Assembly: GCF_024206475.1 (NCBI RefSeq)
Contig: NZ_JAMBPR010000001.1
Span: forward strand, 124,001-188,000
DNA length: 64,000 nucleotides
Direction of reading: 5' to 3'
Source: Paraburkholderia sp. CNPSo 3274
Lineage (GTDB): Bacteria; Pseudomonadota; Gammaproteobacteria; Burkholderiales; Burkholderiaceae
Shown here: piece after piece, positions 17,440 to 28,373 of the stretch
Position numbering within the stretch: position 1 is the stretch's first letter
How the letters are laid out: every line of letters starts with the position of its first letter
Program-made: the position numbers and the translations under genes
The notes under the pieces: model-generated
Seen by the model: only the letters and a program-made list of their open reading frames with translations
Databases searched by the model: none
What the model was told of the DNA's origin: nothing

Positions 17440-19917
17440 TTACCTACCCCGAGCAACAACCCCATCCAACACACGCTCGACAGCATCGACATACTGCTGC
17501 TTCCCAAACCGCTCCCGCGCAGTAGCAAGCCCTTGCGCAGCGAGCGCCTCGCGCAGCGAAGCATCGTCGTGCAGCCTGGCGATGGTCGCAGCCAGCTCCT
17601 TCGCATCACCTGGCGTACAGAGCAGCCCGCTCTTGCCATGCTCGACGATCTCAGTCACACCGCCATCACGCGAGGCGACCACCGGCCGCTGCGCCAGCAT
17701 CCCCTCGACCACCACACGCCCAAACGGCTCAGCCGTAATAGACGTATGCGCGACCACATCAACGGCGCGCATGCAAGCAGCAATGTCATGCCGGAAGCCG
17801 AGAAAATGCACGCGCTCCTGCAAACCGTTCGCCTCGACAAACGCACGCAACTCCGCGGCGTACGCATCCTCACCGAACAGCGGCGCACCCACAAACACCG
17901 CATGTGCACGCGGCTCGTCGAGCAACGCTTCGAGCAGCACATGCTGGCCTTTCCAGCGCGCAAGACGGCTGAACGCACCCACGAGGAACGCGTCCCCGGG
18001 CAACCCGATCTGCGCGCGCAATTGCGCCTGCGGCACACGCGCGAGCGCGCGGAACGGCGATTCATCCACGCCGTTGTGCACCACGTCGATGCGCTTCGTG
18101 TCGAAGCGCGTGAGCTGCGCGAACACCTTCGCCGAAGCATGCGAATTCGCGATCACATGCGCGAGTCCCAGCTTCGCGCAGCCCTTGATCACGGCACGCT
18201 GCACGCGGCCGAAATGCTCGTCGCTCACGATGTCACGCAAATGCCAGACCACCGGCTTGCGCGCGAGCTTGCCCGCGAGCACGCCGATCACCATCGCACG
18301 TTGCGTGTTGGCGTAAAGCACGTCGGCTTTGCGCGCGCGGCGGCGCGTCTCGCGCACCAGCGCGGCGATGCCCGCAAGCACGCCCAGACGCGGTGCCGCG
18401 CCGCCATCACGGCGCACGTTGCTCAACGCGCCCGAATCGAGCACCTCCACGCGCGCGCCCGCTTTGTCGAGCGCCTCCCTGAAGGGACCGTCGTTGAAAA
18501 GCAGCACGTCGATACGCGAGCGCAAACCCTTCACCACTTCCAGCAACGATAGCTCGGCGCCGCCCAGCACGCCGCTCTGGTCGATGGCGAGCACGCGCGG
18601 CGCGTCCGCATCGATCTCGAACGGTGCCGCGCCGTGTGCCGAGCCCGCCTGCGAAATCGCCGGCACAGCCTTCGCCACGCGCGCGAAAAATTGCTCGCGG
18701 AAATGCCGCGAAGAAAAGCGCTCGGCGTTCGCGCGGCAATCTTCGGCGCGGAATCGGCCAGGATCGCTTTCGAACGAATCGACGGCCGCGATGATCGCGT
18801 CCGCGTTTTGCTCTTCGAAGAACAAGCCCGTGGGGCGCGAACCGGTGTCGCGCACCGTTTCGAGCGCGCCGCCCTTGCCGAATGCAATCACGGGCGTGCC
18901 GCAAGCCTGCGCCTCGACCACGGAAATGCCGAAGTCTTCTTCCGCTGCGAACACGAAGGCCTTGGCGCGCCGCATGCGGTCGTGCAGTACGGCGAACGGC
19001 TGATAGCCCAGCACTTCGACGTTGGGCGTCGCCTTCGCGCGAACCTTGTGCATGTCGGGGCCGTCGCCGATCACCACGAGGCGCCGCTCGGGCATGCGTG
19101 CGAACGCTTCGACGATCAGGTCGATCTTCTTGTACGGCACGAGCCGCGAGGCGGTCACATAGAAGTCTTCTTTCGTGGTTTCCAGCTCGAACGCGTCGAC
19201 ATCCACGGGCGGATAGACCACCTCGGCCTGGCGCTGATACACCTTCTGAATGCGCCGCGCGATGAACTCCGAGTTGGCGACGAACTGGTCCACCGAATTC
19301 GCCGTGCGTACGTCCCAGTTGCGGATGTAGTGCAGGATCAGGCGCGCGAGCATCGACTTCGGCCCGCGCGTGAGGCTCGACTCCTGCAGGTACTGATGCT
19401 GGAGGTCCCACGCATAGCGGATCGGCGAATGCACATAGCTGATATGGAACTGATCCGGTCCCGTGAGCACGCCCTTGGCCACCGCGTGGCTGCTCGAAAT
19501 CACCACGTCGTAACCCGACACGTCGAGCTGCTCGATCGCGAGCGGCATGAACGGCAGGTACGCGCGATAACGCTTGCGCGCGCCCGGCAGCTTCTGGATG
19601 AACGAGGTCGTGGCGCGCTTGCCGCGCAGGAACGTGCGGTCCTTCGAATCGACGAAGTCGACGACCGAGAACAGGTCCGCATCCGGAAAGCAGGCAAGGA
19701 TCTGCTCGAGCACGCGCTCCGCGCCCGCGTAGGTCACGAGCCAGTCGTGCACGATGGCCACGCGCGGCGCACGGCCCGCGGCGAGGGCTGGCCGCAGTGG
19801 CCGCAGCGGCATGACGGCGCCCGTTTCGGGGCGTCGCGGTTTGGTGGCGTCGCGCCGTTGAATGGGCGCGGCGGCGCTTTCGGACGGCGCCGCTTCGTCG
19901 ATCAGTTCGTGACTCAT
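17440..19917 (-). CDS. bceR: Two-domain glycosyltransferase (BceR-like, GT4 + GT4)
   Basis: This 825-residue protein holds two complete GT-B glycosyltransferases in tandem. The first (about residues 55-425) starts VAIVHDWLVTYAGAERVLEQ and has the C-terminal donor motif EEDFGISVVEAQACGTPVIA. The second (about 450-820) starts VLAIDQSGVLGGAELSLLEV and has AEPFGRVVVEGMLAQRPVVA. Both keep the EX7E-type donor region, so both halves look active. They probably add two successive sugars to the lipid-linked repeat unit. The ATG at 19917 overlaps the bceQ stop by four bases (ATGA), indicating coupling; an in-frame start 48 codons upstream would lie inside bceQ. Confidence 0.9.
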   Translation of the reverse strand: MSHELIDEAAPSESAAAPIQRRDATKPRRPETGAVMPLRPLRPALAAGRAPRVAIVHDWLVTYAGAERVLEQILACFPDADLFSVVDFVDSKDRTFLRGKRATTSFIQKLPGARKRYRAYLPFMPLAIEQLDVSGYDVVISSSHAVAKGVLTGPDQFHISYVHSPIRYAWDLQHQYLQESSLTRGPKSMLARLILHYIRNWDVRTANSVDQFVANSEFIARRIQKVYQRQAEVVYPPVDVDAFELETTKEDFYVTASRLVPYKKIDLIVEAFARMPERRLVVIGDGPDMHKVRAKATPNVEVLGYQPFAVLHDRMRRAKAFVFAAEEDFGISVVEAQACGTPVIAFGKGGALETVRDTGSRPTGLFFEEQNADAIIAAVDSFESDPGRFRAEDCRANAERFSSRHFREQFFARVAKAVPAISQAGSAHGAAPFEIDADAPRVLAIDQSGVLGGAELSLLEVVKGLRSRIDVLLFNDGPFREALDKAGARVEVLDSGALSNVRRDGGAAPRLGVLAGIAALVRETRRRARKADVLYANTQRAMVIGVLAGKLARKPVVWHLRDIVSDEHFGRVQRAVIKGCAKLGLAHVIANSHASAKVFAQLTRFDTKRIDVVHNGVDESPFRALARVPQAQLRAQIGLPGDAFLVGAFSRLARWKGQHVLLEALLDEPRAHAVFVGAPLFGEDAYAAELRAFVEANGLQERVHFLGFRHDIAACMRAVDVVAHTSITAEPFGRVVVEGMLAQRPVVASRDGGVTEIVEHGKSGLLCTPGDAKELAATIARLHDDASLREALAAQGLATARERFGKQQYVDAVERVLDGVVARGR

Positions 19918-21380
19918 GCGCTTTTCCGTGAATTCAGTCGAAAGAGGAGGGAACGGGCGTAGCCGCGCAGCATGGGCGTGGTCGCAACAGACCACACCAC
20001 GTTGGCGAGCGCGAGCACGACACCGGCGCCGATTGCGTACAGCGCGTCCGGCAGCCACCACGCAAAAGCGAGCGCAGCGGCGAGAAAACTCAGGTGTGCA
20101 AACATATCGACGATGATCGCGCGGCTATGAATGCGCGAAAGCCACAGCAGCACAACGTAGTCGAACAGTGCGCGAAACAGCACGGCGGCGGCCGCGCCCG
20201 GCAAGCCGAAGCGCGAAATACCGAGCCACAGCAGACCTGCAAAGAGCGGCAGCTCCACGAGCCCGACGCGCGCCGCGACAGCCGGATTGTTTTGCGACTG
20301 GATGAGAATGCGCGTGACGCCTGCCTGCCCGACGAGCCAAACGGCGATGATCAGCACGCGTCCAACCGGCGCACCATGCCCGGCGATCACGGGCCCGACC
20401 CACGCATGCAGGAAGGGCTGCAGCACCACGATCGCGCCGATGGCGATCGGCGTGAACACGGCATTGAGAAACTGCAGCGACTGCGAGGCGATTTCATCCG
20501 CATGCTCGCGGCCCAGCGCGGAGAGGCGCGGAAACAGCGTGCGCACGAGCGCATTGGGCACCATGTTCAGGCGCGTGACGAGGTTCTGCGGCACGGTGTA
20601 GTACGTGACGAAGCGCGCACCGAGGCCCGCGCCCAGCATCATGCGGTCGAGCGAATCCGCGACCATCGTCGTGATGCTCGCGACCAGCATCCAGCCGCCG
20701 AAATTGAAGAGCGCCTTCGAGGTATCGAGGCGCGGCCCGCGCACCTTGCGGATACCGAGCACGCGCAGCGCCGAGCGGCCAAGCAGGATGGCGGCCGCGA
20801 GACGCGCGAACACGGCGGCGGCCAGCACGGTCTGCAAATTCGGTTCGTATGCCCAGGCGGCGGCGAGCGGAAGCAGCTGGAACAGGAACGTGCCGAGCGT
20901 CTGATTCGTGTTGTAGATGCCGAAGCGCTCCGCGCCGTTGATTGCGCCCGCGAACACCCACGAGACGTTCGCCACCGGAATCGCCACGGCGAGCCAGGGC
21001 AGCGCGAGATAGACTTCGTGCCGCAATTCGGGCGTGACGTGCGTGAAATACGCGGTATAGAGCGCGCCGCCGGAATAGATCAGCAGGCCGCCGATCGCGC
21101 CGGTCGTGAAGTTCAGCCAGAAGGCGCTCCAGAACACGCGCTCGCAGGCGTTGGCGTCTTTCGACGCATAGGCTTTCGAGATCTGGTTCTGCGCGGCCAT
21201 GCTCATGCCGAGATCGAGCACGCTGAAGTAGCCGATCAGGGTCCAGACGAGCGCGATCACGCCGTAGCGCTCCACGCCGAGCAGGCGGATATACGAAGGC
21301 ACCGTGACGAGCGACACGAAGGTCGGCAGCACGAGACCGAACAGATTGATTGCGACGTTGCGCAGTATTCCTTTATCCAT
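19914..21380 (-). CDS. bceQ: Polysaccharide repeat-unit flippase (Wzx-type, BceQ-like)
   Basis: This 488-residue membrane protein has about 12-14 hydrophobic helices and belongs to the MOP exporter superfamily. It starts MDKGILRNVAINLFGLVLPT with the typical PSYIRLLGVERYG block after helix 1, followed by DLGMSMAAQNQISKAYA. It would flip the undecaprenyl-linked repeat unit to the periplasmic face before polymerisation. It is coupled to bceR downstream and lies 30 bases after bceP. Confidence 0.9.
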   Translation of the reverse strand: MDKGILRNVAINLFGLVLPTFVSLVTVPSYIRLLGVERYGVIALVWTLIGYFSVLDLGMSMAAQNQISKAYASKDANACERVFWSAFWLNFTTGAIGGLLIYSGGALYTAYFTHVTPELRHEVYLALPWLAVAIPVANVSWVFAGAINGAERFGIYNTNQTLGTFLFQLLPLAAAWAYEPNLQTVLAAAVFARLAAAILLGRSALRVLGIRKVRGPRLDTSKALFNFGGWMLVASITTMVADSLDRMMLGAGLGARFVTYYTVPQNLVTRLNMVPNALVRTLFPRLSALGREHADEIASQSLQFLNAVFTPIAIGAIVVLQPFLHAWVGPVIAGHGAPVGRVLIIAVWLVGQAGVTRILIQSQNNPAVAARVGLVELPLFAGLLWLGISRFGLPGAAAAVLFRALFDYVVLLWLSRIHSRAIIVDMFAHLSFLAAALAFAWWLPDALYAIGAGVVLALANVVWSVATTPMLRGYARSLLFRLNSRKSA

Positions 21381-21410
21381 TAGGTATCCAGTTGCGTGGC
21401 CCGTAGCGGG

Positions 21411-23633
21411 TCAGGCCGGTTTCCAGCGGTACATGAGCACCTTGCCGCGCGCGTCTTCCTCGACGAACACGAGGTATTCGCCGTTCGCTTCGCGATGCGC
21501 GGTGATCCCGAACGGCACGTCGACCCAACCCGAGGTGTTGCCCACTTCCGCGCCGGGGCCGAAGGTGCCGATCTCTTTCGCGCTGTCCTTGTCGTACACG
21601 TGGACGTTGCCCGCGGGCTCGACCACGAACACGTACTGGCCTTCCACCGTGAGCCCCGCGGGCGTGACAGGCGGCTTCGCCTTCGGGTCCCACGGCAGGC
21701 GCAGCATGTAGTGCTGCTCCGGGTGGCCGCTCGACCACTTGTCGTAGCGCACCAGCACGCGCCCCGCTTCCTTCCAGAAACCGGGATCGTGCGGCGCATC
21801 GGCCGTATAGCCCGTCACGTAGAGCGTGTCGGTTTGCGGTTCGTAAATCGCGCGATGCACCTCGGTGAACGGCGCGGGAATCGCGTACTTGTCGAGCTTG
21901 TCGTACGAGTAGATCGGGTTGCCCTTCGCGTCGAGCCCGCCAAAGCGGAAGCGCCAGATGCCCTTGTCGTCGCGCGCGCGCCAGATGTCGCCGCGCGTAT
22001 CGATCCACCAGCCCCAGCCGCCTGCCAGATGGTCGCGGCCCGGATTGCGCGTGAATTCGCCGGCGTCGAACGCACCGTTGCCGTTCGCATCGCGCCAGAT
22101 CCAGTCGCCGCCGGGCGGCGCGTTCGGCACGTTCTGGACCCCGCGGCCGCGTCCCGCGATGAAGCCGGAGGGAATCGCTGTCTCGCCGTCGCGCTGCGCG
22201 TCGAAGCGATAGATCTTCAGGTGGTCCGCGTACATGTCGGTGAGGAACAGGAACGTGTGTCCGTTCAACGCGCGCGCGGTAGGCAGGCCTGGCCACTGGT
22301 CGGTGTGAAAGACCGGGTCGTCGGGATAGCGGAAACGATTGGACAGGAATCCGACATATTTCCAGTCCTGCCCCGGCGGCTTCGACAAATCGAGTTCGAA
22401 GCGCTTGTTGCCCGTATAGACGCTATTGGGACGCTGCGGGTCCACCCACGCGCCATCCACGAACAGCAGGCCTTCCAGGTTCCACAGGCGCTTGCCGGCC
22501 GGCGTATAGGCCTCCAGCGTCGCACCGAGACCCGCGCCGATGCTGTCGTCGTGCTGCGGCCCGACACCATTGGTCGAGACATAGATGTTTCCGCGCGCAT
22601 CGCTGCCGACACCCGTAAGGCCGTTGAAGCGGCCCGGCCCCGGCCGACCCGCTACGCCCGAGTAGATGCCGCCGCTCTCGCCGAGCATGGCGCTCGGCGT
22701 CCACGCCCGGCCGTTGCGCGTAAAAATGAGGATCTGCTGACGCGGCCCGTTATCGGCGATCAGCAGACGTTGCTGCGGATCGAACGCGAGATCCACCGGC
22801 ACCGCATCGTCGGGCAGCGCGAGCGTGTCGTCGAGGCGTTTGCCATCTGCCGAGTAATGCTCGACGCGCGGGCGAGCGCCGCCTTTAGCCGCTTCAGTGC
22901 CCGTCAGTACCCACACCGACCCATCGGCCGCGAGCGCGATACGGCCCGGCGCCTGCACGTCCCATTGCGCCTTGCGCTGCATCGAGTTCGCGTCGTACAC
23001 CTCGATGCGGTTCATCGGCGTGTTGCTCACATAGAGCGTCGAATCCGTCGCCGCGAGTCCGCCAATATCGGCATGCGTGCCCGTGGGCACCTCGTTGATC
23101 TTCAGGAACGACGCAGAAAGCTGCGCATGCGGATTGAGCGGATCGGGCGACGACTGAAACGCGGCGGCGCGCTTGGGCTCGTCGAGCGGCCGGCGCGTGA
23201 TGCCGTACCACTGGCTGCCCTTCGCGGGCCAGATACCGCTGCCGACGAGATGACCCTTTTCGTTGCCCACGCCAACCGCTGCATACAGATAGCGATGATT
23301 CACGGCCACGGCGTTACCGCCTGCGCCGCCCCAGCCATGCGTGCCGCCGGCAAAGCCGAGCGGCTTGCCGTCCTGGTACGCGCTGATCTCGGCGCCGCTC
23401 TCGTCCCACGGCGCGTTGGTGAACACCTTGCCTTCGGGCGTGACGGCGATGGCCGTGACGTTGATTTGCATCCACGTGCCCTGGCCGTTACCGAAGGTGT
23501 TGCCGATCCACGAGGTCGTCACATTGAGTTGCGGCGCGGCGATGGTCTGAACCGACGACGTGCAGATAAACGTGCACATCGCGGCCAGTGCCAACGTCCT
23601 GCGCAAGCGGCGATCGGGATTCGATAACGGCAA
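21411..23633 (-). CDS. bceP: Exported NHL/beta-propeller-like protein (BceP position)
   Basis: This is a secreted protein of 740 residues from a TTG start at 23633, chosen because GGAGGA lies about 6 bases upstream and the product then begins with a normal signal peptide (basic LRR, hydrophobic LALAAMCTFICTS, then QTIAAP). The body repeats short beta-blade-like units such as GLAATDSTLYVSNTPMNRI, ALAADGSVWVLTG, DLAFDPQQRLLIADNG and GVGSDARGNIYVSTNGVG, as in NHL/SMP-30 propellers. DANGNGAFDAGEF resembles an EF-hand/dockerin-type calcium loop. Location upstream of bceQ suggests a role on periplasmic or external polysaccharide, possibly as a hydrolase or lyase, but no catalytic residues can be assigned. 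Confidence 0.85.
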   Translation of the reverse strand: MPLSNPDRRLRRTLALAAMCTFICTSSVQTIAAPQLNVTTSWIGNTFGNGQGTWMQINVTAIAVTPEGKVFTNAPWDESGAEISAYQDGKPLGFAGGTHGWGGAGGNAVAVNHRYLYAAVGVGNEKGHLVGSGIWPAKGSQWYGITRRPLDEPKRAAAFQSSPDPLNPHAQLSASFLKINEVPTGTHADIGGLAATDSTLYVSNTPMNRIEVYDANSMQRKAQWDVQAPGRIALAADGSVWVLTGTEAAKGGARPRVEHYSADGKRLDDTLALPDDAVPVDLAFDPQQRLLIADNGPRQQILIFTRNGRAWTPSAMLGESGGIYSGVAGRPGPGRFNGLTGVGSDARGNIYVSTNGVGPQHDDSIGAGLGATLEAYTPAGKRLWNLEGLLFVDGAWVDPQRPNSVYTGNKRFELDLSKPPGQDWKYVGFLSNRFRYPDDPVFHTDQWPGLPTARALNGHTFLFLTDMYADHLKIYRFDAQRDGETAIPSGFIAGRGRGVQNVPNAPPGGDWIWRDANGNGAFDAGEFTRNPGRDHLAGGWGWWIDTRGDIWRARDDKGIWRFRFGGLDAKGNPIYSYDKLDKYAIPAPFTEVHRAIYEPQTDTLYVTGYTADAPHDPGFWKEAGRVLVRYDKWSSGHPEQHYMLRLPWDPKAKPPVTPAGLTVEGQYVFVVEPAGNVHVYDKDSAKEIGTFGPGAEVGNTSGWVDVPFGITAHREANGEYLVFVEEDARGKVLMYRWKPA

Positions 23634-23988
23634 GGCAATTCCTCCGGTCTGGTGACGGCAATCTGCCAGGATCATGCCGTACAAACCGCGTGAAAAATCG
23701 CCCCCAAAAAAGGGAAAATAATTCAAAAAAATTCAGTCTTTATGACCCATTTCTGAGTGTTCCAGAAATAAATTCTCAAGAGCCGATACAACGCCCGAAA
23801 GCCCATGTGGTGACGTGTTGGGCGGGATCCAGTCCGATCTCCAGGCGGCATGCGCATTTCATATCGCGCAAATTCCGGCATTTACATTCAAAAATCCAGA
23901 ATCAATATATTTCGGCTTTTTGAACATTTAATTCTTTCTAGAATGAATCGCGAAGCAATCGCGCATGCATGAACCCACCGGAGAACCG
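23634..23988. promoter_or_regulatory. AT-rich divergent promoter region between bceP and bceO
   Basis: These 355 bases separate divergent bceP and bceO. From about 23690 to 23960 the sequence is markedly AT-rich for this genome, with A-tracts such as GGGAAAATAATTC and TTGAACATTTAATTC. It is the likely promoter region of both the bceP-Q-R and bceO-N-M units. No -35/-10 pair can be assigned with confidence. I see no gene in it. Confidence 0.55.
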
Positions 23989-25083
23989 ATGACCGTTAGC
24001 CGCCTAGTCAATCAACAAGGCCCCGCCGACCATTCCCACCGCATCGTCCAGCTGGACGGCCTGCGTGCTTTCGCCGTGCTCGCCGTGTTCGCGCAGCACG
24101 CGCTGCACGCGCCGCTGTGGATGGGCGTCGACCTGTTCTTCGTGCTGAGCGGCTTTCTCATCACCGGCATCCTGCTCGAGCGCAAAGCGCGTGGGCAATC
24201 GTATTTCAGCTACTTCTATGCGCGCCGGGTGCGCCGCATCCTGCCGCCTTACGTGCTGCTGCTCATCGTTTCGTCGCTGCTGTTTGGCTTCGGCTGGGCG
24301 CACTACTGGCCGTGGTATGCATTCTTCGCCACCAATATCGGCGATGCACTCGGCCAGAGCGGGCACGACAGCCTCAATATCCTCTGGTCGCTTGCCGTAG
24401 AAGAGCAGTTCTACATCGTGTGGCCCTTCGTCGTGCTGCTCCTGCCGCAACGGCTCATGGCCGTGGTGGCCGCCGCGCTCATCTTTCTCGTGCCCGTGCT
24501 GCGCGCGGTTGCGACGCCGTGGTTCGACTCGTACTGGCCGATTTACTACCTCACGCCGTTCCGCATGGACCTGCTGGCCGCCGGCGCGCTGCTCGCCGTG
24601 CTCGTGCGCCGCGACCGCAATGCGCTCGAGCCCTTCAAGTGGCCCGCCGCCGTGCTTTTTTTCGCGGCGCTCGGCGTGCTGGCCTGGCTGCACCTGCACT
24701 ACCCGCGCTTTCGAGGCATGAACACGCCGCTCTCCAACGCCCTGCTCTATAGCGTTTCGCTCGTGCTCTGCACCTCCATCGTCGTGTTCGCACTGCAGTC
24801 CAAAGGCATCGTGCGGCGCCTGCTGTCCAACCCGGTGCTCGTGTATATCGGCACGATCAGCTACACGATCTACCTCATTCACCTCACGATTCTTTATGCC
24901 GTGTGGCCGCTCCATTACGGCCGCATCAAGAGCGCCGCGATTGCGCTCGTCCTCACGCTCGCTTATGCAAGCGCGAGCTGGTTTCTCTTCGAGCGCCGCC
25001 TCACGCGCGGCCCGCGCCGCCGCTCAGCGGTCGAGCCGGTCGAACTCACCGCGCGTGTGAGCCAGTCGAGCCCGCAATCGTAA
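23989..25083 (+). CDS. bceO: Acyltransferase 3 family protein (BceO-like)
   Basis: This 364-residue membrane acyltransferase of the OafA/Acyltransferase_3 family has VQLDGLRAFAVLAVFAQHAL with the catalytic histidine region, GVDLFFVLSGFLITGIL, YARRVRRILPPYVLLL and about ten hydrophobic segments. It probably O-acetylates cepacian sugars, as a companion to BceS. GGAG 5 bases upstream favours ATG 23989 over ATG 23965. It is the first gene of a plus-strand unit with gmd and bceM, 37 bases before gmd. Confidence 0.89.
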   Translation: MTVSRLVNQQGPADHSHRIVQLDGLRAFAVLAVFAQHALHAPLWMGVDLFFVLSGFLITGILLERKARGQSYFSYFYARRVRRILPPYVLLLIVSSLLFGFGWAHYWPWYAFFATNIGDALGQSGHDSLNILWSLAVEEQFYIVWPFVVLLLPQRLMAVVAAALIFLVPVLRAVATPWFDSYWPIYYLTPFRMDLLAAGALLAVLVRRDRNALEPFKWPAAVLFFAALGVLAWLHLHYPRFRGMNTPLSNALLYSVSLVLCTSIVVFALQSKGIVRRLLSNPVLVYIGTISYTIYLIHLTILYAVWPLHYGRIKSAAIALVLTLAYASASWFLFERRLTRGPRRRSAVEPVELTARVSQSSPQS

Positions 25084-25090
25084 TTCCTGA

Positions 25091-27107
<2,017 letters not shown>

Positions 27108-27137
27108 CTAGCCGCTCGCTTCCCTTCTACAAATAAA

Positions 27138-27159
27138 CCGCCGCTCTCCCGAGCGGCGG
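27138..27159. terminator. Bidirectional terminator between bceM and bceK
   Basis: Perfect 9-base stem (CCGCCGCTC / GAGCGGCGG) with a TCCC loop, followed by TTTTCGTTT on the plus strand and by TTTATTT on the minus strand. It sits between the convergent bceM and bceK stop codons and separates the two exopolysaccharide blocks. Confidence 0.92.
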
Positions 27160-27184
27160 TTTTCGTTTGGCCGATCTGCTCGCG

Positions 27185-28342
27185 TCAGTGGGCGGCAATG
27201 GCTTCCGCGTAGACACCGGCCACGCGCTTCGCGATCACAGCGTTGTCGAAGTGCTCGCGCGCATAGGCCTTGCACGCCTCTTCGTCCGGGAGCTTGATGC
27301 GGCCCGAGAGCGCGCCGTCGATGCCATCGGCGATTGCGTTCGCGCCCGTGCTCGGCAGCACGAGATCCTGTGACAGACCCGCCACCGCCTCCGGCAGACC
27401 GCCCACTGGCGTCACCAGAACCGATGTACCTGCGGAAAGCGACTCCACCGTAATCAGGCCGAAGCCCTCCAGCGCAACCGTCGGCACCACGCTCAGCGTA
27501 GCGGCGCGATAGAGCGAAGGCAGGTGCGCGTCGGGCACGAAACCGAGCAGCTTCACGTTGTCGGCAAGCCCTGCTTCGTCGACACGCTGCTGAAGTTCGG
27601 ATTCCAGACGGCCTCGCCCCGCGATCAGCAGGAGCACGTCCGGGTGGCGTTGCTTCACCATCTTGATCGCGTCGATCAGATCTTCCAGGCCCATGCGGCG
27701 CACGAGGCGGCGCACGGCCAGGATGATCGGGCGGCCTTGCGGCAATTGCAGCTTCAGACGCGCTTCCGCCGTCGTACAGGCCGGGTCGAAATGCGCCGTG
27801 TCCACGCAACCCGGCACGATGCGCACGCGCTCGGGAGAAATACCGTAGCGGCGCGTGAGAATGTCGCCAAACGCCTTCGAAAGCACGATGAGCCGCGAGG
27901 CGCGCTCATACACCGACTGCTCCAGCGAGTGCTTGATGCGCTGGCTCAGCGTGGCCGCGCCTTCCACGAAACTTTCGTCGGCCCACGGTCCCTGGAAGTG
28001 CGAAACCTGCGGAATGCCGCGCGTGACGTCGAGCCCAGGGAAGGTGTAAAGCGCGAAGTGCGAGGAAATCACGTCAGGACGGTGGCGGCGAATCTCGCTG
28101 CGCAGCGCGCGGCGCGCGTCCATGAGGCGAAATGGCAGCGAGCGCGAAGCGGAGCCGAAGCCATGAATCGCGCCGCCGCTGTCCTGGGCCACCTTGGGCG
28201 AGCCGGCCACGACGCCGCGCACGCGCACGCCCGCACCGGGCAACGCGCCGACGAGCGAGTAGTACATGCGGTCCAGACCGCCTGCGCGCTCGGGAAACCA
28301 GTGCATGCCGATCTGCAGCGATTGAATGGATTGTGTGGTCAT
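27185..28342 (-). CDS. bceK: Glycosyltransferase family 4 (BceK-like)
   Basis: This 385-residue GT-B retaining glycosyltransferase opens with IGMHWFPERAGGLDRMYYSL in the acceptor domain. Its donor domain includes ILAVRRLVRRMGLEDLIDAI and EGFGLITVESLSAGTSVLVT (EX7E motif). It is the last gene of the bceB-K operon and adds a sugar to the lipid-linked repeat unit; which sugar cannot be read from the sequence. AGGA lies 6 bases before the ATG. Confidence 0.9.
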   Translation of the reverse strand: MTTQSIQSLQIGMHWFPERAGGLDRMYYSLVGALPGAGVRVRGVVAGSPKVAQDSGGAIHGFGSASRSLPFRLMDARRALRSEIRRHRPDVISSHFALYTFPGLDVTRGIPQVSHFQGPWADESFVEGAATLSQRIKHSLEQSVYERASRLIVLSKAFGDILTRRYGISPERVRIVPGCVDTAHFDPACTTAEARLKLQLPQGRPIILAVRRLVRRMGLEDLIDAIKMVKQRHPDVLLLIAGRGRLESELQQRVDEAGLADNVKLLGFVPDAHLPSLYRAATLSVVPTVALEGFGLITVESLSAGTSVLVTPVGGLPEAVAGLSQDLVLPSTGANAIADGIDGALSGRIKLPDEEACKAYAREHFDNAVIAKRVAGVYAEAIAAH

Positions 28343-28373
28343 CGCGTGTCCTTATTCTGCACGTATGCGGTTA

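Noticed and set aside
21396..23627. Plus-strand open frame of 743 codons
   Set aside because: Exactly antisense to bceP, which has a signal peptide, repeat structure and a strong ribosome binding site.
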